Origin: Arthrobacter globiformis
GTDB lineage: Bacteria; Actinomycetota; Actinomycetes; Actinomycetales; Micrococcaceae
Assembly: GCF_030818015.1 (NCBI RefSeq)
Contig: NZ_JAUSZX010000001.1
Location: forward strand, 1 to 64,000
Direction of reading: 5' to 3'
Length of the DNA stretch: 64,000 bases
In this document: positions 20,885 through 30,797 of the stretch, in pieces
Numbering within the stretch: the first letter of the stretch is position 1
Layout of the letters: every line of letters starts with the position of its first letter
Notes under the pieces: model-generated
The model's database searches: none
What the model was told of the DNA's origin: nothing
The model's input: only the letters and a program-made list of their open reading frames with translations
Position numbers and translations under genes: made by a program

Positions 20885-21444
20885 GCAGCCCCAGCCAGGA
20901 GTCCATCCTCACCGCAGCCGGGCGGCTGTTCGGCGAACGGGGCTACCGGGCGGTGACGGTCCGCGACATCGCTGCGGAGGCCGGGGTTTCGGCTGCCCTG
21001 GTGATGAAACTGTTCATCTCCAAGGCCAAGCTGTTCGCGGCGGTGCAGCCGGATGAGTCGCTGCTCACCGAACTGACCGTCCCGCCATCCGAACTCGGCG
21101 GCGCCCTGGTCTTCCGGGTGCTGATGCGGCGGGAACGGGGCATGCAGGAACCCTGGGCCATCATTCCGATCAATGTTCACGATGCCCCGGACCCAGACGC
21201 GGCACGGAACGAATTGCGCGAACGCTACCTCGGCAGCATCGCAAAGCTGATCGGGGATGCGACGCCGGACCGCCGCTATGCCTCGACGGTCACCGCGCTG
21301 ATGACAGGGTTTGGCGAAACCGTGCGGACCCTCGGACTCTTCGACGGCTGGGACTTTGACGAGCTGGTGGCCTACTACGGCGGGATTGTCCAGGCCCAGA
21401 TCGACGCCTGCACGGCCGCACATCCCTCCCCGCCCGTCCCCTAA
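20881..21444 (+). CDS. TetR-family transcriptional regulator
   Basis: The 187-residue protein has the TetR helix-turn-helix at residues 6-50 (ILTAAGRLFGERGYRAVTVR, then DIAAEAGVSAALVMKLFISK), followed by a ligand-binding region. It overlaps the exporter gene by four bases and most likely represses it in the absence of an exported compound. Normal family length. The TAA stop lies inside a 45-bp dispersed repeat (21440-21484). Confidence 0.88.
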   Translation: MSSPSQESILTAAGRLFGERGYRAVTVRDIAAEAGVSAALVMKLFISKAKLFAAVQPDESLLTELTVPPSELGGALVFRVLMRRERGMQEPWAIIPINVHDAPDPDAARNELRERYLGSIAKLIGDATPDRRYASTVTALMTGFGETVRTLGLFDGWDFDELVAYYGGIVQAQIDACTAAHPSPPVP

Positions 21445-21484
21445 CCTCGCAAGCTCGGCCAAGGAACCCGGCGGTCGTGGCCCC
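21440..21484 (+). repeat. 45-bp dispersed repeat, copy 1
   Basis: Starts CCTAACCTCGCAAGCTCGG and ends CGTGGCCCC. It matches 41 of 45 bases of the copy at 26377-26421, in the same direction. It spans the stop of the TetR gene and the gap before the truncated FBP gene. Confidence 0.85.
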
Positions 21485-21509
21485 GGCAACACTTCCCGAT
21501 GGATCTCCC

Positions 21510-21788
21510 ATGCAAGAAATCACCGCCCAACAGGTACGCTCCTCGTTCATCAACGCCAGCCGCTCGGAGGCCGCCAAGCTCTGGGTGGCCAAACGGGCCG
21601 GGCAGTCCGGCCGTGACGGCAACACGGCGGGCACGCTTATCTGTGCGGACTTCCTGTGCTGCGGAAACGTGCGGGTGGAGCCGCCCGCCAACGAGATCAA
21701 CCCGAACCCGGCCGCCGTCGTCGTGCGCCAGATCGACGGGCTGCTGGCGCGGACCGGCCAGTTCCTGGACCGGGTCCGCGGCCGGTAG
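21510..21788 (+). pseudogene. FBP-domain (EF-G-binding-like) gene with internal deletion
   Basis: The 92-residue frame starts like the actinobacterial FBP C-terminal treble-clef family (MQEITAQQVRSSFINASRSE) and then jumps to the family's last part (GQSGRDGNTAGTLICADFLC, then NPAAVVVRQIDGLLARTG). About 70 residues expected between these parts are missing, including the first CxxC pair of the zinc finger. The frame is kept, but the zinc site cannot form with only one cysteine pair, so I call it a broken gene. It follows copy 1 of the 45-bp repeat and faces the relic at 21812-22121. Confidence 0.55.
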
Positions 21789-21811
21789 TGGACAGCTCAA
21801 CCGGCGATGTC

Positions 21812-22121
21812 CTAGCTGTACGAGATGCTCAGCAGCAGCGCCTTGAGGGCCTGCCCCTCGGTGCCCGCCAGCCAGGACTTGGCCGCGGCGTCATTGGCGA
21901 AGGGCTTCTCGATGAACTGCACGTCCGCCACGATCACACCGTCCCTGGCGCGGATGATGCCGTCGAGCGCGGAGCCCTGTCCTGGCTTGGGGGCCCTGCC
22001 GCCAGGTGCATGCGGTAGGTCGCATTGCTGTCATCCGGTCCACGTAGAACGCGTACTGGCGGCCGGCGCGGGCTGCGCCGCGAGGCCCCACCAGGGCCAG
22101 CGCAATAAATCCATCGATTTG
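21812..22121 (-). pseudogene. Frameshifted relic downstream of jetC
   Basis: Three pieces in different frames read as one protein tail: IDGFIALALVGPRGAARAG with GRQYAFYVDR; then DDSNATYRMHLAAG; then GSALDGIIRARDGVIVAD through GQALKALLLSISYS and a TAG stop. Frame changes fall near 22038 and 21995. A TAA stop lies upstream in the first frame. I do not recognise the family and see no JetD motif in it. It is either a decayed gene or a gene with sequencing errors. Confidence 0.45.
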
Positions 22122-22147
22122 TTATAGACCGGGAGAAGCGTTCCGGA

Positions 22148-25100
22148 CTAGCGCAGCACGATATCCACGGGATTGGCCTCGGACCGCCACTGCCCTTCTG
22201 TTCCCGGTTTCGGGGTGATAACGGGAGCAGTGAGCACGCCGGAGCGGTTGGTGCGCCTGTCCCGCAGGATCTCGGTGACCGAGCCCAGGTGCCGGGACAG
22301 GTCTATGACGTTCTCTGGTGCCGCAAGTAGCAGCTGGAAGCCAAACTCATGCAGCGCCTTGATGCCGGCGCCGGCGAATTCCTCGGAAGCCAGCACGAAC
22401 GCCTCGTCCATCATCACCGTGCCGTACGTGGTGAAGCCCTGCTCGGCGATGCCCAGCTGGTAGCTCAGCGCCGCCGCCATGATGAACGCGGTGAACCGCT
22501 GGCGTTCACCGCCGGACATGGAGCCGGTGTCTGCGTGCATGAACACTTCCGTGCGCTTGCCACCCTTCTTCCCGGGGGCGTCCACCTCGCGGTGCTCCTT
22601 GCACTGGATGAACAGGTGGCCGCGCACATCCAGCACCTCGGCCCGCCAGCGCCGGTCCTCGGGAGTCTGCGACCCCAGCCGCTTCACCAGCGTCTCCAGC
22701 GACTTGTAGCGGGCGGTCAGTTCGGCGTCGTCATTCTGGCCCGCGTGAGCGGTTTCAGTCTTGCCATGCCGTGTGTGGCGGGTCTTCAGCGCGTTCTGGA
22801 TGGCGTCCTTGAACTGCTTGGCCGTGGCCGGCAGGGTCTGCTTGATGTCGAGTTCCAGGTAGCTGCCTTCGTGGAAATTCACCTCGGACAGGATGCCGTT
22901 CAGCGGCAGGATCCTGCTGGTGATGGAACGGCGCTCCTCATCCAGCAGGTGGAGCAGGGTGCTGAACGACTCGTGCGTGCGCTGGTTGAAGAACTGCCGG
23001 AACTCGGCCTCCTGCGCGGGAAGCCCATCATTGATGATCGCGTGATACCGGGCCTCGAACTCGCCGACGGCGCCGATGGACGTGCCATGGTCGGCCGAAA
23101 TGGCGGTGCCCCAGTCGCGGACGAAGCCTTCGAAGATCCGCGTGAGCCGCTCCGACGTGGCCTGGGCGCGGGACTCTGCACCGTGCAGTTCGCCGAGAAG
23201 CTGGGTCCGCACCCGGCCGGCGAGGTTGTCCAGTTCATGCATTTCCGTGACGTCGCCGAATTCGGCGAAGTAGGGCGCCAGTGCTGCGGTGGTGGAGTCC
23301 GACGGCGGGGCTTGGTTCAGGCGGGTGCGTCCGGCTTCCAGCAGTGAATCGGAGGCGGTGAGCTGCTGGTCCAATGCCTTGTATTCGCTCTGCAGCACCG
23401 CGGCGGCCTCCGTGCTGGACTGGTGCTTCTGGCGCGCCGCTTCAATGTTGGCGCGAAGCGGTTCGAGGTCAGCCTGGGCGGCGAGGGCGTCCTTGAGCCG
23501 CTGTTCAATCCTGCTGAGCTCGTCTGCAGCAACCGCTGCAGAGACCTGTTCCCACGGGCGGTGGTCCTCGGCCACCCGGCCGAGGGCCTCGAGCTGCCGT
23601 GACAGGCCCTGGTGTGATTCCTCGCGGCTTTGCGCCAGCTGCGCCGCCTTGGCCAGTTCCTGGCGCAGGTCTTCCACCTGCCCTGCCACGAGCTCCAGTT
23701 TGGAGGCGTTGTCGAACCCGAGGACGTAATCCTGGCGGCTGGTGAAGCGGTCGTCCTTCTCCACGGTGTGCCGGTTGCGTTTGACCACGCCGCCCAGGCT
23801 CAGGCCCCTGTCCAGGGCCGCCAGTTCGTCGGGGTTGTCCACGCACGGGTACGCGAAGTCGAGGGCGATCCGCTCACGGATCCACACTCCGGCTTCCGCA
23901 TTTGTCCCGGTGGTGAGGATGTCCAGCTTGGTCAGCAGGTCGCCGTCGGCCACGTCCTCCACCGCGAGCGCCGCTCCGGCGAGCGGCTTGGAGACGTCCA
24001 CCGCGCGCAAAGCGCCGCGCACCGTGTGGCCGTTCAGATAGCGGGTGACCGCGGCGAAGTGCTCGCCCGGAACAAGCAGGGTGGTGGCCAGGTTCCGCAG
24101 GGCACGTTCAGCTGCGGGCCGCCACTGCTCCTGGCCTTCGGCCAGGTCGATCAGCTCGCCGCCGAACGGCATCTGTTCTTCGGGGACGCCGGTGGCGGCC
24201 GCAATCGCCGCCCGGTTTTCAATGCTCGACGGCGGCAGCAGGGACTTGCGCGTTTTCAGCGACACAAGCTCCTGCTCCGCCGCGGCAAGCTCGCGCTTCT
24301 TCGTGGCATGGGCGTCGAAGGCCTCGAAACGGAGCTCCTGCAGGGCCGCGGAGTCATCCTTCAGCTCGGCCGAGCGGGTGGCCGCCTGTTCGTGCGCCTG
24401 CTCCCAGCCCTCAGCCGTCCACTCCAGATCCAGGCCGGCGTCCGTCAGCGCCTGCCGGGCCGCCTCTTCCACCTGCTGTCGGAGCTTCAGCCCTACCCGG
24501 GCGTTCTCGAGGGACTGCTCGATCGAGGAGATGGCGTTGCCGCCCTGGCTGTTGTACTCCGTCTCAAGCTGCCGGAGCTCCTTGGCCAGCCCGTCCCGCA
24601 CGCCGCGTTCCGCTGCGAGCTCCCTCGCCTTCGCCTGGGCGAGCGCCTTGAAGCGGGCCAGCGTTTTCTCGTGCACGGTGACGGCAAGCTGCTGCCGGTA
24701 GGCCTCAAACTCCTCGCCCGCGAGCTCGCGGAGCCGGTTCGCGTCCAGCAGCGACTGGGCGTACTCCCTGTTCAGGCCCGGAACCGGGGCCAGCTGGTCG
24801 CGCTGCTGCCGGACGTCCTCCAGGCGCTGCCGGATGGACATGAGGTTGCTGAATTCCTCGACGACGTCGTCGGCCGCGGCCAGGGTGGCCGGGGCGTCCA
24901 GCACCTGGTCGCGGAAGAATGTGTTCACGCTGCCGCCGAGGCCCTTTCCGGCCTGGATGACACGGAGCAAGGGCAGCGCCTGGTCTGAGTTGATGCCCAG
25001 GAGCCGCCGGAACCGCTCCGCGAATGCCTTGTGGACGTCAAAGACCTGGGCGTCGGGGAAGATGCTCTCCAGCGCGGCCCTGGTGAAGCGCTTCTCGGCG

Positions 25101-25600
25101 ATGTCCTCGATCGCGGCGAGGTCCAGCGGCCTGTTGTCAATCAGGTAGTACCGGCCGACGCTCGACTCCGTGCCGTTCTTGGGCAGGTCAAACAGCGCCG
25201 ACACGGTCACCTTGGTGCCCGCCGCGTTGTCGAACGTCAGGGCTACGGCGGACCAGGTGGCACCGGGACGCTGGAACGCGCTGGCCGAGCCCTCCCCGAC
25301 GGCTTTGTCCCCCACCTTGCCGCGCATGTACGTGAACGTGGTCCGTTTGTCCTCCATGGCGCCCGAGCGCTGCGCGGCGGCCTCGTTGGAGCGCGGCCGC
25401 GCGTCGAACACCCGCAGCATGGCGTCGAACAGCGTCGACTTGCCCACGCCCGAGTTGCCGGTCAGCAGGGTGCCGTTGCGGTCCACGTGCATCGTGTGCG
25501 CGCCGTGGAAGGTGCCCCAGTTGACCACCTGCACCAGCGCCAGGCGCATCTGGCCAGGGTTGACGACCTCGCCCAGCGGAAGCATGCTCGCAATGCTCAC
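22148..25600 (-). CDS. jetC: Wadjet JetC: SMC/MukB-like ATPase
   Basis: The 1150-residue protein has an N-terminal ATPase half with Walker [10 protein letters not shown] (48-56), long coiled-coil arms (about 270-480 and 650-860) and a C-terminal half with the signature SMSGGERQR (1027-1035) and Walker B VMMDEAF (Asp1065-Glu1066). It is the motor of the JetABC condensin-like complex that extrudes plasmid DNA; the JetD nuclease then cuts. GTG at 25600 overlaps the jetB stop. The gene order JetA-JetB-JetC (DUF3375-DUF4194-SbcC-like) is that of type I Wadjet. No JetD (DUF3322/DUF2220) follows: 700 bases of decayed sequence lie downstream. Confidence 0.88.
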   Translation of the reverse strand: MSIASMLPLGEVVNPGQMRLALVQVVNWGTFHGAHTMHVDRNGTLLTGNSGVGKSTLFDAMLRVFDARPRSNEAAAQRSGAMEDKRTTFTYMRGKVGDKAVGEGSASAFQRPGATWSAVALTFDNAAGTKVTVSALFDLPKNGTESSVGRYYLIDNRPLDLAAIEDIAEKRFTRAALESIFPDAQVFDVHKAFAERFRRLLGINSDQALPLLRVIQAGKGLGGSVNTFFRDQVLDAPATLAAADDVVEEFSNLMSIRQRLEDVRQQRDQLAPVPGLNREYAQSLLDANRLRELAGEEFEAYRQQLAVTVHEKTLARFKALAQAKARELAAERGVRDGLAKELRQLETEYNSQGGNAISSIEQSLENARVGLKLRQQVEEAARQALTDAGLDLEWTAEGWEQAHEQAATRSAELKDDSAALQELRFEAFDAHATKKRELAAAEQELVSLKTRKSLLPPSSIENRAAIAAATGVPEEQMPFGGELIDLAEGQEQWRPAAERALRNLATTLLVPGEHFAAVTRYLNGHTVRGALRAVDVSKPLAGAALAVEDVADGDLLTKLDILTTGTNAEAGVWIRERIALDFAYPCVDNPDELAALDRGLSLGGVVKRNRHTVEKDDRFTSRQDYVLGFDNASKLELVAGQVEDLRQELAKAAQLAQSREESHQGLSRQLEALGRVAEDHRPWEQVSAAVAADELSRIEQRLKDALAAQADLEPLRANIEAARQKHQSSTEAAAVLQSEYKALDQQLTASDSLLEAGRTRLNQAPPSDSTTAALAPYFAEFGDVTEMHELDNLAGRVRTQLLGELHGAESRAQATSERLTRIFEGFVRDWGTAISADHGTSIGAVGEFEARYHAIINDGLPAQEAEFRQFFNQRTHESFSTLLHLLDEERRSITSRILPLNGILSEVNFHEGSYLELDIKQTLPATAKQFKDAIQNALKTRHTRHGKTETAHAGQNDDAELTARYKSLETLVKRLGSQTPEDRRWRAEVLDVRGHLFIQCKEHREVDAPGKKGGKRTEVFMHADTGSMSGGERQRFTAFIMAAALSYQLGIAEQGFTTYGTVMMDEAFVLASEEFAGAGIKALHEFGFQLLLAAPENVIDLSRHLGSVTEILRDRRTNRSGVLTAPVITPKPGTEGQWRSEANPVDIVLR

Positions 25601-26472
25601 TTGGAGGCCTCCGCTTCGCTGGCCGCCTTCGACTCCGCAGCCCCGTCACCTTGGGCCTCATCGTCGGTGTCTTCCGCCGGGTCCGCCGTGTCTGCCTCGA
25701 GCTCAAGTAGGGGTTCTGTGCCTGACGGGTCTGCCGTGGCTGCCATTAGGGCTTCGATTTGGGCGGGAATGTCGCCTATGTTGTCGAAGGGGAGGGCCAG
25801 GGGCAGGGCGTTGGAGATGGTGTAGACGTCGTCCAGGCCGGTGGTGAGCAGGAGCTGGCGGGCGAGGAGCTTGGTAATCGCGCGGTTCACCACGTCCGAG
25901 TCGCGCAGGGCGTCCTGCTGGCCGGCCGGCTGGTAGTGCGCCACGAGTTCGGCGATTTCTTCGCGGGTGATGGTGGGGTCCGTCTGCGCGGTGACGTGGC
26001 GGTCCAGCAGGAGCCGCAGGCGCAGCAGCACGATGGTTTCCACCCGGCTCAGGGCACGCTGCTGGCGCAGGATGCTGGAGCGGGCGCTGCCACCGATCGC
26101 GTCGGGGTCAACGGGACGCAGCACCGCGATCTTGCGCTCGTGGTCCAGCTGCAGCGTAAGGAACAGCTCGGAGAGCCGGCTGCGCAGGATCAGCTGGTTG
26201 TCCAGCAGTGTTGTCCAGAGTTTCTCGTCCCGGCCGCCGTCGACGTATGGGCCTTTCAGCAGCTTCACGAGGGCTTGGCGGACCTTCATGGGCAGCACGC
26301 CGGTATCACCGGGGAAGAGGGCGGCACCGTCCACAAAGGTGTCGCGGGGGCCGACGCCGCTGCTCCCCACCTGCCCCCTAACCTCGCAAGCTCGGTCAGG
26401 GAACCCGGCAGGCGTGGCCCCAGGCGCAACCGGCGGTGTCGCGGAGTCTGCCGTCGTCATCTCTTCAGTCAT
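25597..26472 (-). CDS. jetB: Wadjet JetB: DUF4194 protein (kite/MukE-like)
   Basis: The 291-residue protein has the DUF4194 core from about residue 60 ([36 protein letters not shown], then the [19 protein letters not shown] part). It is the small winged-helix subunit that links JetA to JetC. ATG at 26472 lies two bases after the jetA stop. The N-terminal 55 residues are low complexity and are partly encoded by copy 2 of a 45-bp repeat (26377-26421). The C-terminal 45 residues are acidic. The upstream extension of the frame to 26556 overlaps jetA and was not used. Confidence 0.85.
   Translation of the reverse strand: MTEEMTTADSATPPVAPGATPAGFPDRACEVRGQVGSSGVGPRDTFVDGAALFPGDTGVLPMKVRQALVKLLKGPYVDGGRDEKLWTTLLDNQLILRSRLSELFLTLQLDHERKIAVLRPVDPDAIGGSARSSILRQQRALSRVETIVLLRLRLLLDRHVTAQTDPTITREEIAELVAHYQPAGQQDALRDSDVVNRAITKLLARQLLLTTGLDDVYTISNALPLALPFDNIGDIPAQIEALMAATADPSGTEPLLELEADTADPAEDTDDEAQGDGAAESKAASEAEASK
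26377..26421 (+). repeat. 45-bp dispersed repeat, copy 2 (inside jetB)
   Basis: Four differences in 45 bases from copy 1 at 21440-21484, same direction. It lies in the N-terminal coding part of jetB and is read on the minus strand as [16 protein letters not shown] without a stop. Confidence 0.85.
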
Positions 26473-26474
26473 CG

Positions 26475-27923
26475 CTAATCCTTCTTGAGCGTTACCACCG
26501 GCAGGTACGCCTTGCGGGTGGTGCCGTCTATCTGTTCGAAGTCGAGGGCCTCCCACGCCAGCTGGTCAAAGCCGGCGCCGGTGTGGAGTGCGTGCGAGAG
26601 GAGCGCCCGGATGGAGTTGATGTGCTGTTCCCCGGGCGGAAGCTGCTCCCACGCCTCCGCGAGGGTGGAGGCCCCCGCAGCCGCGGCGCGGATCGCCTCG
26701 GGCCTGGCCTTGGCGGTCCGGGGCGGGCGGACCCGGTCCGAGTCGCTGAACGCGATGGGGTCGGCGAGCTTGGGCGGGGCGGCAAACTCGTCCGGATTGA
26801 AGAGCTTGACCATGGCCAGGGATTCGAAACCGGCGTTGAAGAGCACCGGACCGTGGACCAGGCCCGGCCGTTCGCGCTCGTAGGGCAGGGACCGGATGGC
26901 CTGTTCCGCCTCGCGCAGCACCTTGCGGAGCCGGACCGACTGGCGGAAGTCGTCGCTCTGGACGTAGGTGTTCAGGCTCTCGCTGAGCTTGCCGTAGATG
27001 CGCTGGATCTGGCTGTGCTGCTGCCGAAGTTCGGCCACCAGGTTTTTCAGGGTCTCGCGGTCTTCCGGCGACAGGTCGTCCGCGAACTGGCGGCTGAGGA
27101 CTTCACCGATCGCGGAGCGAAAGCGCAGCTGCTGCTGCGGGTCCTCGAGGAAGGCGGTGAAGGAACGGAACGTCCTGCCCTCCGGACTCTGGCGCAGCCG
27201 CTTGTCCGCCTCAAGAACCTGCGCCATCGTGGCGCCCTTGGTCAGGGATTCCTCGATGATCTGGTTCCGGAGCTCGCCCACGAGCTCCTCGATGCGGTCA
27301 CGCATCTTCTTGTAGTCCGCGGGCAGGCTGGCGGCGAGGTCCAGGATGTTGCCGGCGGCTTCCACAGCCTGGTCGTCGTCGAGCAGGCCGTCGAAGTCAC
27401 CGGAGCTGATGTCCTCGATCAGCTGCTGCCGCTCCTCGATCTCCTCCTCCAGCGCTTCCAGCCGTGCGCTCTGGTCCGGGTTGGTCTCGTTGGCGAGCTT
27501 CTCCACGTCACCCAGGAGAGTGCCTAGCCGGGAGCCGTTAAGCGTGGACCTTTCGCTGGAGAGGCTGTCCAGGAACGCCAGCACGCGGGCGGCCGCCTCC
27601 GTGACCTCGTAAACGATCTGTCCCGACTGGTTCCTGCGCGTCAGGAACTGCTTGCGGGTCCACTCGTCGCCGAAGGACTTCCCGTTGGCATGCCCGCCCA
27701 GCCCCGGGTCCCGGCGGCGCAACTGCTCAAGGAAGGAGTCGACGTCGGCGTGGAATTCTTCCAGCGGAAGCTGCGGCCGGGTGCGGGTAAAGGACGCCTG
27801 CAGGACCGCGATTACCCACGGGGCGGAACGGGTGAGGGCCCATGCCGGCCCTTGGGTGAGGAGCTCAAGGTCCCTGAGCCTGGCGCTGATCGCATCAGCG
27901 GAGGACGTGGCGGACCGGGGCAC
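26475..27923 (-). CDS. jetA: Wadjet JetA: DUF3375 protein (kleisin-like)
   Basis: The 482-residue protein belongs to DUF3375, the JetA/MksB-type kleisin of Wadjet. Family-like blocks are [56 protein letters not shown] and [16 protein letters not shown]. It closes the JetC dimer and carries the JetB subunits. The GTG at 27923 has GGAGAG just upstream; the frame runs 48 codons further but through the promoter region. It begins a three-gene unit with two-base and four-base junctions to jetB and jetC. Confidence 0.85.
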   Translation of the reverse strand: MPRSATSSADAISARLRDLELLTQGPAWALTRSAPWVIAVLQASFTRTRPQLPLEEFHADVDSFLEQLRRRDPGLGGHANGKSFGDEWTRKQFLTRRNQSGQIVYEVTEAAARVLAFLDSLSSERSTLNGSRLGTLLGDVEKLANETNPDQSARLEALEEEIEERQQLIEDISSGDFDGLLDDDQAVEAAGNILDLAASLPADYKKMRDRIEELVGELRNQIIEESLTKGATMAQVLEADKRLRQSPEGRTFRSFTAFLEDPQQQLRFRSAIGEVLSRQFADDLSPEDRETLKNLVAELRQQHSQIQRIYGKLSESLNTYVQSDDFRQSVRLRKVLREAEQAIRSLPYERERPGLVHGPVLFNAGFESLAMVKLFNPDEFAAPPKLADPIAFSDSDRVRPPRTAKARPEAIRAAAAGASTLAEAWEQLPPGEQHINSIRALLSHALHTGAGFDQLAWEALDFEQIDGTTRKAYLPVVTLKKD

Positions 27924-28240
27924 ACACTCTCCTTCAGCAACTTGGGGGATGGTCTGGGCAGCGGAAACCCGAAAACTGCCAACTACAAGGTTAACGCAGA
28001 GCCACAGGCCGGCCCGCGCCGCGATCCCGGGAGAACCCCTAAACGGACGCGGTTGCCCGAAAGGCAACGTTACGGGTGTGACAGATGAGGTTTTCGCAAT
28101 CAGTCTGTGACCTACGCAAGAGTATTGTCTCGATCCCGTATCAAGGCGGCCACAAGGTGGCCGAGACGCTGGAGGAAGCTTCGCTCCTGGCCCTAGTCTC
28201 GAGCTACTGATCCATCCGCAGCAACGGCGCAGGGGGAAGC
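27924..28240. other. Intergenic region between jetA and a small membrane protein gene
   Basis: 317 bases hold the divergent promoters. I see no palindromic operator near jetA. AGGGGGAAGC serves as ribosome site for the gene at 28241. Confidence 0.4.
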
Positions 28241-28543
28241 ATGGAGTTCGACTTGAGTGCAGTGGAGACAGCCACCTTGGTGTTCATTGGAACGCTGATG
28301 TTTGCCCTGGTGCTTGTCTTGTTCGTGGCGGTGGCGGCATTCGCCGCACTCGTCCTGGTAGGCGTGGGGAGGCTGGCCTGGCTGGTCATTGCCGCGGCGC
28401 TGCTCCGGACCGTCCACGCGATCAACCACGTCTGGGACAGCCTGGTACACCACGCCTCTGCGGTCGAGTTTCCGGCGGAGTTTCAGGGGCAGCCGTCCCC
28501 TAGCACCGGAACCTACCCGCGGGTAGCATTGAGGGACAGCTGA
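28241..28543 (+). CDS. Small membrane protein, unknown function
   Basis: The 100-residue protein begins MEFDLSAVETATLVFIGTL and has two membrane segments (about 12-36 and 40-58) and a hydrophilic tail. The layout and several positions match the N-terminus of the protein at 32516-33274 (short acidic start, two helices, VGRLAWLVI against LGRLVALIV), so the two are probably paralogues. It is divergent from jetA and has a good ribosome site. No function can be assigned. Confidence 0.6.
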   Translation: MEFDLSAVETATLVFIGTLMFALVLVLFVAVAAFAALVLVGVGRLAWLVIAAALLRTVHAINHVWDSLVHHASAVEFPAEFQGQPSPSTGTYPRVALRDS

Positions 28544-28607
28544 AGGGTTCTCCACCCGCGGCGGACCCAGGGCTTTGAGCCGGTCATCCGGTTAGAGGAG
28601 ATGCCCC

Positions 28608-30680
28608 GTGAGCTCCGCCACTGAGAGCCAGGCGACTGAACGCCCGGCCACTGACAGCACGGCAGCAGGCACCACGGCTGCGGACGGCACTGGTGCCGTC
28701 CCGCCCGTGGACAGTCCCGCGTCCCAAACGCCCGTCGCTCCAGAGAAGATCGGCGCGGGCGCGTCCGCCGAGGACGCCCGCGCCATTGCCGAAGCAGCAC
28801 GCGAAACCGAGTGGGCCAGGCCCAGCTTCGCCAAGGGCCTGTACCTCGGCAGCTTTGACCTGGGCCTCATCCATCCCTGGCCCGCCGCCAAACCCGATGA
28901 CGTGGAACGCGGCGAGGCCTTCATGGCACAGCTGACGGAGTTCTGCCGCACCATGTCCGGCCGGACCATCGAACGCGACGCGAAAATTCCCGACGAATAC
29001 CTCCGCGGCCTGGCAGAGCTGGGCGTGTTCGGCATGAAGATTCCACAGGAGTACCGCGGCCTGGGCCTGTCCCTGGTCTATTACGGCCGCGCGCTGGCCC
29101 TGCTCGGATCTGTGCACCCGAGCCTGGGGGCCCTGCTCTCCGCCCACCAGTCCATCGGTGTGCCGGAACCGGTGAAGGTGTTCGGCACACCCGAGCAGAA
29201 ACGCAAGTACCTGCCGCGCTGCGCGGACGGGGCGGTCACGGCATTCCTGCTGACCGAGCCCGACGTCGGCAGCGACCCCGCCCGGATGGGCAGCACCGCT
29301 GTTCCCAGTGCCGACGGCGAGTCGTACGTTCTGGACGGCGTCAAACTCTGGACCACCAACGGCGTGATCGCCGAGCTCGTGGTGGTGATGGCCGTGGTGC
29401 CGCAGCACACCGATGCGGGCGGCGCCGTCCACAAGGGCGGCATTACCGCCTTCGTCGTGGAAATGGACTCCCCCGGAATCACGGTGGAGAACCGCAACAC
29501 CTTCATGGGGCTGCGCGGCATCGAGAACGGCGTGACCAGGTTCCACCAGGTCCGCGTGCCCGCCGCCAATCGGCTGGGCCGTGAAGGCCAGGGCCTGAAG
29601 ATTGCGCTCACTACACTGAACACCGGCAGGCTTTCGCTGCCAGCGCTGTGCGTGGCGACCGGCCGCTGGAGCCTCAAGATCGCCCGGGAATGGGCCAACG
29701 CCCGCACACAGTGGGGCCGCCCGATAGGTAAGCACGAAGCCGTGAGCAAGAAGATAGCGTTCATCGCAGCAACTGCATTCGCCCTGGACGCCGTGTTCGA
29801 GCTGTCCGCGGAGATGGCCGATGCCGGGCAAAAGGACGTCCGCATCGAGGCGGCACTGGCCAAACTGTGGTCCACCGAGATCAGCTACCGGATCGCGGAC
29901 GAACTTGTGCAGATTCGCGGCGGCCGCGGCTTTGAGACGGCCGACTCGCTTGAGGCCCGCGGCGAGCGTGCCGTCCCCGCGGAGCAGCAGCTGCGCGACC
30001 TGCGGATCAACCGCATCTTCGAGGGATCGTCCGAGATCATGCGGCTGCTGATAGCCCGCGAGGCCGTGGACGCGCACCTCGCCGCCGCCGGGGACCTGGC
30101 CTCCGCGGAGGCGAGCCTTTCGGACAAGGCGCGGGCAGCCGTCGGCGCCTCCGGCTTCTACGCAAAATGGCTGCCCAAACTGGTGGCGGGCCCGGGCATG
30201 GATCCGCGCTCCTACAGTGATTTCGGGCGGCTGGCCAAGCACCTCCGCTTCGTGGAGCGGTCCTCGCGCCGGCTCGCCCGCCAGACCTTCTACGGCATGG
30301 GCCGCTGGCAGGCCCGCCTTGAGCACAAACAGGCGTTCCTGGGCCGGATCGTGGACATCGGTGCCGAACTGTTCGCCATGGCCGCCAGCTGCTCCCGCGC
30401 CGAGATGCTGCTCCGCACAGCACCCGAACGCGGCGCCACCGCGTTTGAACTGGCCGACGCCTTCTGCGAGCAGGCACGCGTCCGGGTGGACGAGTACTTC
30501 GACCAGCTGTGGCGGAACACCGACGACGGCGACCGCGACGTGGCGCGCAAGGTGCTGGCCGGCAACTACACGTGGCTGGAGGCCGGTGTGCTGGACCAGT
30601 CCGAAGGGACCGGTCCCTGGATCGCCGATGCCTCCGCCCGCGAGTCGACCAAGGAGAACCTGCACCGCGCCTACCGCTGA
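28608..30680 (+). CDS. Acyl-CoA dehydrogenase, long (VLCAD-like) form
   Basis: The 690-residue protein has an acyl-CoA dehydrogenase core (about 95-490): FGMKIPQEYRGLGLSLVYY, FLLTEPDVGSDPARM for FAD/substrate, and INRIFEGSSEIMR with the catalytic-type Glu. A further 180 residues follow (SDKARAAVGASGFYAKWLPK onward), as in very-long-chain enzymes and ACAD9, where this part helps dimerisation or membrane contact. The first 65 residues are Ala/Thr/Pro-rich and probably disordered. It starts the first oxidation step of fatty acid breakdown. GTG start, with GAGGAG upstream. No other beta-oxidation genes lie next to it. Confidence 0.88.
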   Translation: MSSATESQATERPATDSTAAGTTAADGTGAVPPVDSPASQTPVAPEKIGAGASAEDARAIAEAARETEWARPSFAKGLYLGSFDLGLIHPWPAAKPDDVERGEAFMAQLTEFCRTMSGRTIERDAKIPDEYLRGLAELGVFGMKIPQEYRGLGLSLVYYGRALALLGSVHPSLGALLSAHQSIGVPEPVKVFGTPEQKRKYLPRCADGAVTAFLLTEPDVGSDPARMGSTAVPSADGESYVLDGVKLWTTNGVIAELVVVMAVVPQHTDAGGAVHKGGITAFVVEMDSPGITVENRNTFMGLRGIENGVTRFHQVRVPAANRLGREGQGLKIALTTLNTGRLSLPALCVATGRWSLKIAREWANARTQWGRPIGKHEAVSKKIAFIAATAFALDAVFELSAEMADAGQKDVRIEAALAKLWSTEISYRIADELVQIRGGRGFETADSLEARGERAVPAEQQLRDLRINRIFEGSSEIMRLLIAREAVDAHLAAAGDLASAEASLSDKARAAVGASGFYAKWLPKLVAGPGMDPRSYSDFGRLAKHLRFVERSSRRLARQTFYGMGRWQARLEHKQAFLGRIVDIGAELFAMAASCSRAEMLLRTAPERGATAFELADAFCEQARVRVDEYFDQLWRNTDDGDRDVARKVLAGNYTWLEAGVLDQSEGTGPWIADASARESTKENLHRAYR

Positions 30681-30797
30681 CCGCGCCCGTCACAAGACGC
30701 TACGCACGGGGCACCCAGGCACCCGACCTGACCTCCACGCCGCCCCTGACAAGGGAAGACGCGCCACACCAAGATACTAAGCATCCTTGCTAATGCC

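Noticed and set aside
21812..22121. Remnant of jetD
   Set aside because: None of the three frame pieces matches the JetD N- or C-terminal domain patterns that I know; the family is unrecognised, so a JetD origin is not supported.
25031..25825. Plus-strand frames across the jet genes
   Set aside because: Shadows of the minus-strand genes without ribosome sites or family features.
28584..30665. 693-codon frame antisense to the acyl-CoA dehydrogenase gene
   Set aside because: A codon-bias shadow of a high-GC gene; the translation is His/Gly/Arg-rich without domains, while the plus strand encodes a clear enzyme.
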